Source of the DNA: an uncultured Helicobacteraceae bacterium
Lineage (GTDB): Bacteria; Campylobacterota; Campylobacteria; Campylobacterales; Helicobacteraceae
DNA: 64,000 bases
Reading direction: 5' to 3'
Assembly (NCBI GenBank): GCA_934668765.1
Contig: CAKUOH010000002.1
Coordinates: 55,375-119,374 of the forward strand
Under the pieces are notes generated by a model. The model had not been told where the DNA came from, ran no database searches, and saw only the letters and a list, made by a program, of their open reading frames with translations. Position numbers and translations under genes: made by a program. Of the stretch, positions 1 to 10,510 are shown piece by piece. Positions within the stretch are counted from its first letter, which is position 1; every line of letters begins with the position of its first letter.

Positions 1-839
1 TGCAATCGCCACTCTGTCGCAATTTTTGTGCTAATGCTTTGCAAATATTGCCATTCATTGTCGGTAAGATTTGCGCTAATTAGCGTTTGTAATGGAATAT
101 TTGATTCGATAGCAAAGATGCGTAGCATTAGCTGTTCTGCGCCCATTTCAAGGCTCACAAAGGCGACTGCTTCATTACGCTTTAATGTCGGCAAAATCGC
201 ATTTAGCGCAAACGCCGTTTTTCCCATACCCGGACGCGCGGCAATTACGATAAGTTCGCCCTTTTTAAAGCCATTTGTCGTCATATCCAAATACTTAAAT
301 CCCGTGCTAATGCCTTGAATCTGATTGCCTGATGCCTTGTTTTTGTGCATATAATCAAGCGTGGAGGCGACAATGCTATGCGCGTCCCTAAAATCGCCCG
401 TGTGGCTTTTGGATTCTAATTTGAAAACTTCTTTTTCAATATTATCAATGATTTCATAAGAAGTCATCGTATTATCTTTGCTTTTTTCTTGAATGCAAAT
501 GGCTAGAGTGTGGAGTTTTCGCTTTAAGGCAAGGTTGCGAATTTCGCTAATATAGCCCTTAATATCCACAATCGCGCTCGTTGCGACAATCTCAAGGAAA
601 TTCGCCTTAAAGGTTTCTAAATCCTTGCCCTTTTTGCCACAGCGCGTTAGAATGTAGTTATTATCAAGCGGTAAGTCGTTTTTATAAAGTTCGCTCATCG
701 TGGCAAAAACTGCGCCGTTTTGCTCGTAGCTAAAATCGCTTGAATCTAGCTCACTCTCAATGTCGCCAAAAATATTTGGATTATAAAGAATAGTCGCTAA
801 TAACGCGCGCTCAAATGATATACTATAAGCCAAATCCAT
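1..839 (-). CDS. dnaB: Replicative DNA helicase DnaB, N-terminal part (runs off the left edge)
   Basis: DnaB is the hexameric 5'-3' helicase that opens the replication fork. The ATG lies at 837-839 on the minus strand and 279 codons are visible before the window ends. An N-terminal helical domain is followed by a linker and the start of the RecA-like domain. The Walker A stretch AARPGMGKTAF falls near residue 203, and SLEMG, typical of DnaB, follows shortly after. It is the last visible member of a minus-strand series (cheV, aspS, adk, ppa, dnaB), 55 bp after ppa. The missing C-terminal part would carry Walker B and the arginine finger. The family call is firm; only completeness is unknown. 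Confidence 0.95.
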   Translation of the reverse strand, partial: MDLAYSISFERALLATILYNPNIFGDIESELDSSDFSYEQNGAVFATMSELYKNDLPLDNNYILTRCGKKGKDLETFKANFLEIVATSAIVDIKGYISEIRNLALKRKLHTLAICIQEKSKDNTMTSYEIIDNIEKEVFKLESKSHTGDFRDAHSIVASTLDYMHKNKASGNQIQGISTGFKYLDMTTNGFKKGELIVIAARPGMGKTAFALNAILPTLKRNEAVAFVSLEMGAEQLMLRIFAIESNIPLQTLISANLTDNEWQYLQSISTKIATEWRL

Positions 840-894
840 TGCAAATCACTATGAATCTAAATTTTGCTAAAATCTTGCAAGTTTTGCCACGAAT

Positions 895-1413
895 CTATGC
901 TTTATAATTTTTGATAGATTTTTCTAAAATCTCATTTGCTTTTTCTTTGCCTTCAAAATTCTTTAACTTTACCCATTTTTTTGGCTCTAACATTTTGTAA
1001 GTCTCAAAGAAATTTTTAATGCGCGATAGCGTTAGCTCACTTAAATCGCTATAATCTTTGATATTGCTGTAACTTGGGTCTATTTTATCAAGTGGCAAAG
1101 CCAAAAGTTTCTCATCCATTCCACTTTCATCTTCCATAATCAGCACACCGATAAGTCGGCATTTGATAACGCTCCCTGCTTGAAGTGGATATTGATTTAG
1201 CACCAAAATATCCATAGGGTCGCCATCATCAGCCAAAGTCTGCGGGATAAAGCCGTAATTTGCAGGATAATACACCGCGCTATACATTACTCTATCCACT
1301 ACAATCGCGCCTGTGTCCTTATCGACTTCATATTTTACGCTTGAGCCATAAGGAATCTCAATCACCGCATTTACAAAATCCTTGCCACCATAAGTCAATT
1401 TACTTAAATCCAT
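895..1413 (-). CDS. ppa: Inorganic pyrophosphatase, soluble family I
   Basis: Hydrolyses pyrophosphate to two phosphates in the cytoplasm, pulling nucleic-acid and tRNA-charging reactions forward. At 172 residues it has the normal length for a hexameric bacterial family I enzyme. The metal-binding signature is visible as DDGDPMD at residues 62-68, after the conserved YGFIPQT, with further acidic residues in DKIDPSY downstream. It lies 109 bp after adk and 55 bp before dnaB on the same strand, so co-transcription is plausible. Adjacency to aspS and adk, both making products of adenylate chemistry, fits. Confidence 0.96.
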   Translation of the reverse strand: MDLSKLTYGGKDFVNAVIEIPYGSSVKYEVDKDTGAIVVDRVMYSAVYYPANYGFIPQTLADDGDPMDILVLNQYPLQAGSVIKCRLIGVLIMEDESGMDEKLLALPLDKIDPSYSNIKDYSDLSELTLSRIKNFFETYKMLEPKKWVKLKNFEGKEKANEILEKSIKNYKA

Positions 1414-1522
1414 TTTTTGTCCTTTTTGTTGAATTAAAATTTATGATTCGTGCTAATCGCCGAATCTAGCTTGAATCGTGCATAAATTCACGCAAGATTC
1501 GCATTTGATTTACAATGAATCA

Positions 1523-2095
1523 CTACGCCTTGCTCTTAATAAATGCTTCCATTTCTGCGACAATCTCATCGATTGTGCGTTCGCCATTGATTTGCTTTAA
1601 AATGCCAAGCTTTTCATAAAACGCCTTTATTTGCGCTAGTGGCTCTAAATACACTTTCATACGATTTTTGAAAACCTCTGCATTATCATCGCTCCCACGC
1701 GCTCTGCCTATCACTCTATCAAATGCCACGCCCTCGCTTACCACAACTTCTATGACGCTAACTAGCGAAATCTCATTTTGTGCTTTTAGCACTTTGTCTA
1801 ATGCCTCCATTTGCTCCACAGAGCGCGGATAGCCGTCAATTAGAATGATGTCTTTTGGCGAATTTTTTAGTGCATTTACAATCGTATCCACGACTATTTC
1901 AAGCGGGACTAAATTGCCTTTGGAAGTGTATTTGTCAATCGTTTTACCCAAAGGCGTTTCTTTTGCCACTTCTTCGCGGAGCAAATCGCCTGTGGAGTAA
2001 TGCTTGATCGAATCGCCATTATTTTGCGCAATGATTTGTGCATCGGTAGTTTTACCAGAACCCGGTGCGCCGATTATTAGAAATAGTTTTTTCAT
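1523..2095 (-). CDS. adk: Adenylate kinase (short LID form)
   Basis: Interconverts ATP + AMP and 2 ADP. The P-loop GAPGSGKTT is at residues 9-17, and the AMP-binding segment includes [10 protein letters not shown] and DGYPRS. The LID is the short type: [17 protein letters not shown] has no four-cysteine zinc insert. The total of 190 residues fits Helicobacter and Campylobacter enzymes. It starts 21 bp after aspS with AAGGAGA-like sequence just upstream, and is probably in the same operon. Confidence 0.96.
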   Translation of the reverse strand: MKKLFLIIGAPGSGKTTDAQIIAQNNGDSIKHYSTGDLLREEVAKETPLGKTIDKYTSKGNLVPLEIVVDTIVNALKNSPKDIILIDGYPRSVEQMEALDKVLKAQNEISLVSVIEVVVSEGVAFDRVIGRARGSDDNAEVFKNRMKVYLEPLAQIKAFYEKLGILKQINGERTIDEIVAEMEAFIKSKA

Positions 2096-2116
2096 TTTTT
2101 GTCTCCTTTGATTGCT

Positions 2117-3877
2117 TTAATTTTTCGCTTTTTCGCGCACTCTTATGCCTAGCTCTTTTAACTGCTCTTCAGTTACTACGCTAGGTGCGCTAGTTAGCGG
2201 ACAAATCGCCTTTTGCGTTTTAGGAAATGCGATTACATCGCGGATACTAGGCTGTTTGGTAAGTAGCATTATAAGCCTATCAAAGCCTATTGCAATGCCT
2301 CCGTGCGGTGGCGCACCGTATTGCAATGCCTCTAATAAAAAGCCAAATTTATTTTTCGCCTCAATCTCGCTAATGCCTAAAATCTCAAAGACTTTTTGCT
2401 GAATTTCATTTTTGTGAATCCTAATGCTACCACCGCCTAGCTCAAAGCCATTTAGCACAACATCATAGGCGCGAGAAGTCATCTCTAACGGATTGCCCGA
2501 TTCAAGCCCTTTTGGCATTGTGAATGGGTGATGAAGTGCGTAATATCGCCCATCATCAAACTCAAACATAGGGAAATCCACTACCCAAAGGAAATTTAGC
2601 TCATCTTTATTGATAAGATTCATAATCTCACCACATTTTAGGCGCAATCGCCCCATATAATCCAACACGATTTTTGCCTCCCCTGCGCCAAAAAACACCA
2701 AATCGCCATCTTTTAAATCTAGCGCGTTTTTAAAAGATTCGCGCTTAGATTCGGCGATAAATTTAAACAGCGGTCCTTTTAGCTCTAACGCACCTGATTG
2801 TCCACTTCGCACTTGAATATAAGCCAAACCTTTTGCGCCAAATTTGCGGACAAAATCCTCCATTTCATCTAACTTTTTGCGCGTGAAAATATTATCGCCA
2901 TTTGGGATTTTCAGTGCTTTGAATCGATTTTTTTTCAAATCACTCGCAATATTTTTAAAAATCTCATTACTCGAATCATCAAAAAACTCGCCCACATCGC
3001 AAAGTGGAAGTGCGAATCGCAAGTCTGGCTTATCGCTACCATATTTTTCCATCGCTTCATTATAATCCATTCGCGGGAACGGCGTCTTAATATTATGCCC
3101 ACACGCCGTGAAAATATCGCTTAAAAGTTTTTCAGCCACGCTTATCACGGCATTTTCATCGCAAAAACTCATCTCAATATCAATTTGCGTAAATTCTGGC
3201 TGTCTATCGGCGCGTAAATCCTCATCGCGGAAGCATTTTGCGATTTGAAAATATCTATCAAATCCGCTCATCATTAAAAGTTGCTTAAAAAGCTGTGGGC
3301 TTTGTGGGAGCGCGAAAAATTCGCCATTATAGATTCTACTAGGCACTAAAAAATCTCTTGCACCCTCTGGCGTTGCTTTTGTCAAAATGGGCGTCTCAAC
3401 CTCCAAAAATCCCATAGATTCAAGGCTGGTGCGCGTTTTTATGGCGACTTTAGAGCGCAGTGCAAATGTGTCGTAATTTTTTTTGGCGCGTAAATCTAAA
3501 TAACGATATTTTAGCTTTAACTCTTCGCTGATATTGTCCGCGCCTATGGCGATAGGTGGGGTTTTGCTTTTATTTTCAATTACTAGATTTTCTACGACAA
3601 CTTCCACTTTGCCCGTTTTTAGCTTAGGATTTTCTAGTCCTGCGCCCCTAGCGCGAACCTTACCACTAATGGATAGCACAAATTCATCTCTAATGCCACC
3701 TGCACTCTCATAATCCTTGCAAGCTGGATCAAAAACTAATTGCACAATTCCACTAAAATCGCGCAAATCAATAAAAATAATCCCCCCGTGGTCGCGGTAG
3801 GTATTGCACCACCCGCAAAGTCGCACTTCCTTGCCTATGTCATTTTCGCTAACTTCTGCGCATAATTTTGTCCGCAT
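2117..3877 (-). CDS. aspS: Aspartyl-tRNA synthetase (bacterial type, probably non-discriminating)
   Basis: Class II synthetase charging tRNA-Asp. The 586 residues show an N-terminal OB anticodon-binding domain, then the catalytic core with motif 2 ([18 protein letters not shown]) and motif 3 ([13 protein letters not shown]), split by the bacterial GAD insertion. In Helicobacter the enzyme is known to be non-discriminating: it also makes Asp-tRNA-Asn, which GatCAB amidates. That property is assumed here from the lineage, because no asparaginyl-tRNA synthetase or gatCAB gene is in the window. It lies 31 bp after cheV and 21 bp before adk. Confidence 0.96.
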   Translation of the reverse strand: MRTKLCAEVSENDIGKEVRLCGWCNTYRDHGGIIFIDLRDFSGIVQLVFDPACKDYESAGGIRDEFVLSISGKVRARGAGLENPKLKTGKVEVVVENLVIENKSKTPPIAIGADNISEELKLKYRYLDLRAKKNYDTFALRSKVAIKTRTSLESMGFLEVETPILTKATPEGARDFLVPSRIYNGEFFALPQSPQLFKQLLMMSGFDRYFQIAKCFRDEDLRADRQPEFTQIDIEMSFCDENAVISVAEKLLSDIFTACGHNIKTPFPRMDYNEAMEKYGSDKPDLRFALPLCDVGEFFDDSSNEIFKNIASDLKKNRFKALKIPNGDNIFTRKKLDEMEDFVRKFGAKGLAYIQVRSGQSGALELKGPLFKFIAESKRESFKNALDLKDGDLVFFGAGEAKIVLDYMGRLRLKCGEIMNLINKDELNFLWVVDFPMFEFDDGRYYALHHPFTMPKGLESGNPLEMTSRAYDVVLNGFELGGGSIRIHKNEIQQKVFEILGISEIEAKNKFGFLLEALQYGAPPHGGIAIGFDRLIMLLTKQPSIRDVIAFPKTQKAICPLTSAPSVVTEEQLKELGIRVREKAKN

Positions 3878-3908
3878 ATTTTTATCCTTTTTTGTCTTTG
3901 ATTCGCAC

Positions 3909-7173
<3,265 letters not shown>

Positions 7174-7251
7174 ATTTGCGTGAGATTCAACACTAGATTT
7201 TCGCAGATGTAATTTTAGATTTGATTAAGATTCGCGTGAATCTAATATAAA

Positions 7252-7290
7252 ATTCCCATTTCCTTGCGGAAGGGATTAAGGGGGTGGGTA
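7252..7290 (+). repeat. RepA copy downstream of ligA
   Basis: A slightly degenerate RepA (CTTGCGGAAGGG core, GGGGGTGGGT tail) in the 240-bp gap between ligA and the phosphoesterase gene. It is preceded by the palindromic motif GATTCGCGTGAATC at about 7229-7242. Confidence 0.8.
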
Positions 7291-7298
7291 AAAATCCT

Positions 7299-7339
7299 GT
7301 CATTGCTTTAGCGATTCATTTGAATCGCTAAAGCAATCT
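7299..7339 (+). repeat. RepB-like copy forming a 17-bp perfect hairpin
   Basis: Bases 7302-7318 pair exactly with 7321-7337 around a TT loop. The outer ends match RepB (GTCATTGC...GCAATC). There is no T-run after it, so it is not a classic terminator. Confidence 0.8.
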
Positions 7340-7372
7340 AAAAATTCCACAAAATTCAAAATTAAAATACTT

Positions 7373-7378
7373 TATAGT
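7373..7378 (+). promoter_or_regulatory. Candidate -10 box for the phosphoesterase gene
   Basis: TATAGT, followed by AAAAT, 35 bp before the ATG at 7414. The match is moderate. Confidence 0.35.
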
Positions 7379-7413
7379 AAAATCACGCTTTTTAGTTTTT
7401 GCAAGGGATTTTG

Positions 7414-8085
7414 ATGAATATTTCGCTTGATACTTATCTCATTTCTGACACGCATTTTGGGCAAGATTCGGTGGTGGTGCGTGAGGCGATTAGAGAGCGA
7501 ATCGCCACGCATTTGGGTTACAAAAATCACTTTGATTTGCTTGTGGATAATTGGAATATGCGCGTAAAAAAGGACGATTTGGTTTTGCATTTGGGCGATG
7601 TGTATTTTGGCGATGGGCTAAAATATATTAAAAAGCTAAATGGCAAAAAACGCCTAATCATCGGCAATAATGACATTGGCAAAGATAAAGTTAAGAAGTT
7701 TGAATCTTTGAAAAAGCTAGGCTGGAGCGCGAAAAATAAAGTCGCACTAAAAATTCCACACGAGCAAAAGCACCGCGTCCGTGAGAAAATCGCCAAAAAA
7801 TACAAGCATATCTATGAGCCGATTTTCCTAAATGGGCTGATTATGGATATTGCTGGGCATCGAATCTTATTTTCGCACTTTCCTGTGTTTGATAGAAAGC
7901 GCAATGATAGATTTTGCGCGGTGCGCGATATTTTAGATGATTATTATCGATTCGCCGATTGTTCGTTAAATATTCACGGACACACGCATTCAAAGGAAGT
8001 TGCGTGGGATTGTTGCGTGAATGTCTCGTGTGAGCGGACAATGCTTTCCCCAATAACTCTGCGTGAGGCGTTAAAACGCGCTTAA
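7414..8085 (+). CDS. Calcineurin-like metallophosphoesterase
   Basis: A 223-residue cytoplasmic metallophosphoesterase. The family blocks are in order: DTHFG (D-x-H), LGDVYFG (GD), GNND (GNH/D variant), SHFP and NIHGHTHS (GHxH). They would hold a two-metal centre that hydrolyses phosphoester bonds. The substrate cannot be read from sequence. The start at 7414 is chosen because AAGGGA sits 5 bp before the ATG; a TTG at 7399 is also open but lacks a ribosome site. It stands alone between ligA and a repeat-rich gap. Confidence 0.85.
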   Translation: MNISLDTYLISDTHFGQDSVVVREAIRERIATHLGYKNHFDLLVDNWNMRVKKDDLVLHLGDVYFGDGLKYIKKLNGKKRLIIGNNDIGKDKVKKFESLKKLGWSAKNKVALKIPHEQKHRVREKIAKKYKHIYEPIFLNGLIMDIAGHRILFSHFPVFDRKRNDRFCAVRDILDDYYRFADCSLNIHGHTHSKEVAWDCCVNVSCERTMLSPITLREALKRA

Positions 8086-8197
8086 AATTTACCATAAATG
8101 TAAGTTTTGGCGATAGTTAAGTTGATTCAAACTAAATGTGATAAAATCCGCACTTTAATCACAAATGATTTAATCGCAAAAAATAGGACGGCAATGC

Positions 8198-8203
8198 TAT
8201 AAT
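8198..8203 (+). promoter_or_regulatory. Extended -10 promoter before the RM fragment
   Basis: TGC followed by TATAAT, a strong extended -10, 40 bp before the ATG of the truncated restriction gene. It suggests that a live promoter once drove a full gene here. Confidence 0.5.
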
Positions 8204-8243
8204 TTCATCCCATTCCCAAATGATATAAAAATCCCTACAAACT

Positions 8244-8450
8244 ATGCTAGATTCCGCGCGTAACAATAGCAAGGAGTTTTACAAGAATTGCATTAAAGAT
8301 TTTTTGCGCGATAGTTTTAATTATCATTGTAATACGCGTGGCAAGGTGGATTTGACGATTTATAATGATAGGATTCCAAATGTGCTTTTTGAAGTCAAAT
8401 CACTAAACAATAAAGCAGAATTTATCAAATCGCCAAATTTATCATTGTAA
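8244..8450 (+). pseudogene. N-terminal fragment of a type IIG-like restriction enzyme
   Basis: Only 68 codons remain. The segment SKEFYKNCIKDFLRDSFN...GKVDLTIY...VLFEVKSLNNKAEFI looks like the N-terminal PD-(D/E)XK nuclease domain of combined restriction-methylation enzymes: an Asp, then E-V-K, then the NKAE motif. No methyltransferase or specificity part follows; the frame stops and repeat DNA begins. Bases just upstream read NFIPFPNDIKIPTNYARF in another frame and may be unrelated. I infer a decayed RM gene. A genuine small protein is the less likely alternative. Confidence 0.55.
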
Positions 8451-8563
8451 AAAAACAAAGTAAGGCACAAATCACTCCAATTCATTTTTGCAAGGCAATT
8501 CAGTCAATTCACCACTGCAAAAAAATCATCTCCACCTCCCTTGCGGAGTGATTCGTATTTGAT

Positions 8564-8582
8564 CCCCCCCCCTTTTTTTTTT
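8564..8582. repeat. C9-T10 homopolymer pair
   Basis: Nine C followed by ten T, just after the truncated restriction gene. Such tracts are slippage-prone, but no gene now crosses it. Confidence 0.7.
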
Positions 8583-8601
8583 GCGTGTGGCAATTTCAAA
8601 G

Positions 8602-8639
8602 ATTCCCCCTCCCTTGCGGAGGGGGTTAGGGGGTGGGTA
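8602..8639 (+). repeat. RepA copy, best-conserved example
   Basis: CCCCCTCC, loop CTTGC, GGAGGGGG, then TTAGGGGGTGGGT. The 8-bp GC stem is perfect, so this copy serves as the reference for the family in this window. Confidence 0.88.
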
Positions 8640-8689
8640 GATTTTTCATTGCAAACCAAAGCCGAAGCAATCCAAAAGCCCCTCCACTT

Positions 8690-8730
8690 GTCATTGCGAG
8701 GCAGTAGCGATAGCCACAACGAAGCAATCC
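8690..8730 (+). repeat. RepB copy
   Basis: GTCATTGCGAG ... GAAGCAATCC with a variable centre. A shorter related unit lies at 8645-8672. Confidence 0.82.
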
Positions 8731-8757
8731 AAAAAATAAAGATTCTAATAGCAAAGT

Positions 8758-8942
8758 GGATTGCCACGAATTGACTAGCGTGATTCTCGCAATGATAATT
8801 TTAGTTTAGATTGCCACGAATCTGCAACTTTTGATAAAGTCGCAGATTCTCGCAATGATAATTTTAGTTTAGATTGCCACGAATCTGCTACCGTAGATTC
8901 TCGTAATGACGGGATTTTAGATTTGTGATTCTCGCAATGACG
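8758..8942 (-). repeat. Cluster of reversed RepB units
   Basis: Three successive units begin ATTGCCACGAAT and end TCTCGCAATGA or TCGTAATGAC (about 8758-8795, 8809-8860 and 8872-8910), with a further end at 8931-8942. The first two are followed by the same linker (TAATTTTAGTTTAGATTGCC), so the array looks locally duplicated. Confidence 0.8.
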
Positions 8943-8971
8943 GCGTGGGGCGATTCGCTTTTTAATTTTTC

Positions 8972-9487
8972 TTACGAATCTGCGCCCATTATCACAATGC
9001 CCTTTATCTCATCATTTTGTTTTATTGAATCAAGCACGGAGAGGCTCTTTTCATCGTTAGATTCGATACTACCGAAAATCGTGTGTTCGCCGTCCAAATG
9101 CGGACAATCCACAAAGCAGATAAAAAACTGACTTCCGCCCGTATCGCGCCCAGCGTGAGCCATACTAATCGCCCCGCGCTTGTGTTTGTGTGGATTGTTT
9201 TCCACTTCACATTTGATACGATAGCCCGGTCCGCCCATCCCAGCCAAGCGCGGATTATCCTTGCTATGCGGACAGCCACCTTGTGCCATAAATCCCGCAA
9301 TCACGCGATGAAATTTTAATCCATCGTAAAATCCGATATTTGCAAGGGTAATAAAGTTGCTAACCGCCTGTGGCGCGTCATTATAATAAAGGCGAATCGC
9401 TATATCGCCCTTATTAGTGTGAATAATCGCGCTGTCATTTTTTGCCAAAAAATCGTTGTCGATTTCATAAACTTTCAAATTTTCCAT
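8972..9487 (-). CDS. ppiA: Peptidyl-prolyl cis-trans isomerase, cyclophilin type
   Basis: Catalyses proline isomerisation during folding. The 171-residue product has the cyclophilin core: FHRVIAGFMAQGGCP (catalytic Arg in FHRVI), GYRIKCEVENN, GAISMAHAGRDTGGSQFFICF (substrate-binding Gln and Phe) and LDGEHTIFG. No signal peptide is seen, so it is probably cytoplasmic. The start at 9487 follows GGAG at a good distance; the frame runs on to 9562 without a ribosome site. The gene symbol is a family-level name. Confidence 0.92.
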   Translation of the reverse strand: MENLKVYEIDNDFLAKNDSAIIHTNKGDIAIRLYYNDAPQAVSNFITLANIGFYDGLKFHRVIAGFMAQGGCPHSKDNPRLAGMGGPGYRIKCEVENNPHKHKRGAISMAHAGRDTGGSQFFICFVDCPHLDGEHTIFGSIESNDEKSLSVLDSIKQNDEIKGIVIMGADS

Positions 9488-9582
9488 ATTTTTCTCCACA
9501 TTTTTAGATTTTAAAAATCGCAATTTTACCGATATTTCCGTAAAAATTTGCAATTTTGGCAAAAAAAATTAAAGGAAAATTT

Positions 9583-10209
9583 ATGGCAGGGACGCTAATC
9601 AAAAAATTCTTTCTTTTTTTATTTGCGCTGTTGTGTGCTTTGCTTATGGTGATTTTCGCGCCACTTATATCGCCACTTTTTGCGCAAGGTGCGAAAGATT
9701 ATATGGCGATTGACAAAGATGAGTTTATCAATGGTGCGGTAAAAATCGACATTGATTTTGATTCAGGTGCGTATGAAGGGGCGTTTGGTGTGTTTGTAAA
9801 TGAAAATTATATCGTTACAAGCGCGTTTGACGCTGCTTTGGGCTATCCAAGTGATATAAGGATTAAGTTAAAGGACGGCGATTTGCTCGTGTGTATCGCA
9901 AAAGCGGGACTTGTGTATAGTAGCGAAAATTTGGCATTGCTTAAAATCACGCACTACACGGACGATTTATGCAACTACTCATCGCCAAAACTTTATCACA
10001 AGCAACTAATTCAAGCGCAAATCGTAGGAAAAATCACGGAGCGCAAGATTAAATCAAACTCGCCATTTTTGCTAAAAAACGCAAATAAAACGCTAAAATT
10101 AGAGCAAGGATTCCCATATTTTGATGACAAAGGGCGATTCGTAGGCATTTCAAGCAATGGCAAAATCATCGATGCAAAGCGCGTATTTAGCTTTGCCAGC
10201 CGTGGATAA
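9583..10209 (+). CDS. Exported trypsin-like-fold protein of unknown function
   Basis: A 208-residue protein with an N-terminal hydrophobic stretch (about residues 8-34) ending near LFAQGA, so probably exported or inner-membrane anchored. The segment GAFGVFVNENYIVTSAFDA resembles the first barrel of trypsin-like proteases, where a His would follow the TSA motif; here it is Phe-Asp. The later ENLALLKI resembles the catalytic Asp region. No GNSGG serine motif is present, so it is probably not an active protease. The start at 9583 is set by AAAGGA just upstream; the open frame from 9556 lacks one. I do not know a characterised relative. Confidence 0.6.
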   Translation: MAGTLIKKFFLFLFALLCALLMVIFAPLISPLFAQGAKDYMAIDKDEFINGAVKIDIDFDSGAYEGAFGVFVNENYIVTSAFDAALGYPSDIRIKLKDGDLLVCIAKAGLVYSSENLALLKITHYTDDLCNYSSPKLYHKQLIQAQIVGKITERKIKSNSPFLLKNANKTLKLEQGFPYFDDKGRFVGISSNGKIIDAKRVFSFASRG

Positions 10210-10245
10210 TATTTAAGAAAACAAATTCAAAGGATTCAAATGAAT

Positions 10246-10355
10246 TGTCATTGCGAGATTTGCTCAAGTCCTGTATTTGCGGTAGCAAAATCGTGGCAAT
10301 CTATATGATTTTTTTTGATTGCTTTGCGCAAATCGCAGATTCGTATCGCAATGAC
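10246..10355. repeat. Pair of RepB units, opposite orientation
   Basis: GTCATTGCGAG at 10246 and the reverse end TCGCAATGAC at about 10346-10355, each with an ATTGC or GGCAATC partner end. Together they could fold into a large cruciform. Confidence 0.75.
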
Positions 10356-10411
10356 GAATCTTTTTAGATTTTGTATTTAAAACAACGGAAGTATTTTCGG
10401 TATGGCTTTCG

Positions 10412-10510
10412 TGGTTTTTTGGAATTTTTGTGATTGAGACTAGACTTGGAGTCTGCGAAATCCCCAAGAATTCCAAAATCTGTGGAATGCTTATATAAAG
10501 ATGAATTGCC
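10412..10510 (+). repeat. RepC copy abutting the clpB stop codon
   Basis: RepC runs TGGTTTTTTGGAATTTTT, GTGATT, the hairpin AGACT...AGTCT, an imperfect outer complement ending AAGAATTCC, then a tail AAATCTG..GAATG...GAATTGCC. It ends one base before the clpB stop triplet. A sister copy abuts gpmI at 18175-18265. Confidence 0.8.

Larger units (their letters stand above)
8451..8971. other. Repeat-filled gap without genes
   Basis: About 520 bp with no credible gene. It holds a half RepA (near 8531-8551), a run of nine C then ten T (8564-8582), a full RepA (8602-8639), two forward RepB-like copies (8645-8672 and 8690-8730), and a cluster of reversed RepB units up to about 8942. Open frames crossing this block on both strands are translations of repeat sequence. 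Confidence 0.8.
10210..10510. other. Intergenic gap filled by RepB and RepC repeats
   Basis: The 300-bp gap between the exported protein gene and the clpB stop contains a forward RepB-like unit (10246-10301), a reversed RepB unit (about 10317-10355) and a RepC unit (10412-10510). I see no gene in it. Confidence 0.8.

Noticed and set aside
28..318. Open frame on the + strand opposite dnaB
   Set aside because: It is the antisense shadow of the dnaB helicase domain, with no ribosome site and no protein-like motif.
7202..7250. Terminator for ligA
   Set aside because: The hairpins downstream of ligA (RepA, RepB) are not followed by a T-run on the + strand, so a classical terminator is not supported.
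8504..8774. Overlapping open frames on both strands in the repeat block
   Set aside because: They translate RepA/RepB repeat DNA and have no other content; the frames stay open because the repeats lack stops.
8758..8942. Possible CRISPR array
   Set aside because: Units are imperfect, differ in length, are palindromic RepB copies found elsewhere singly, and no cas gene is near.
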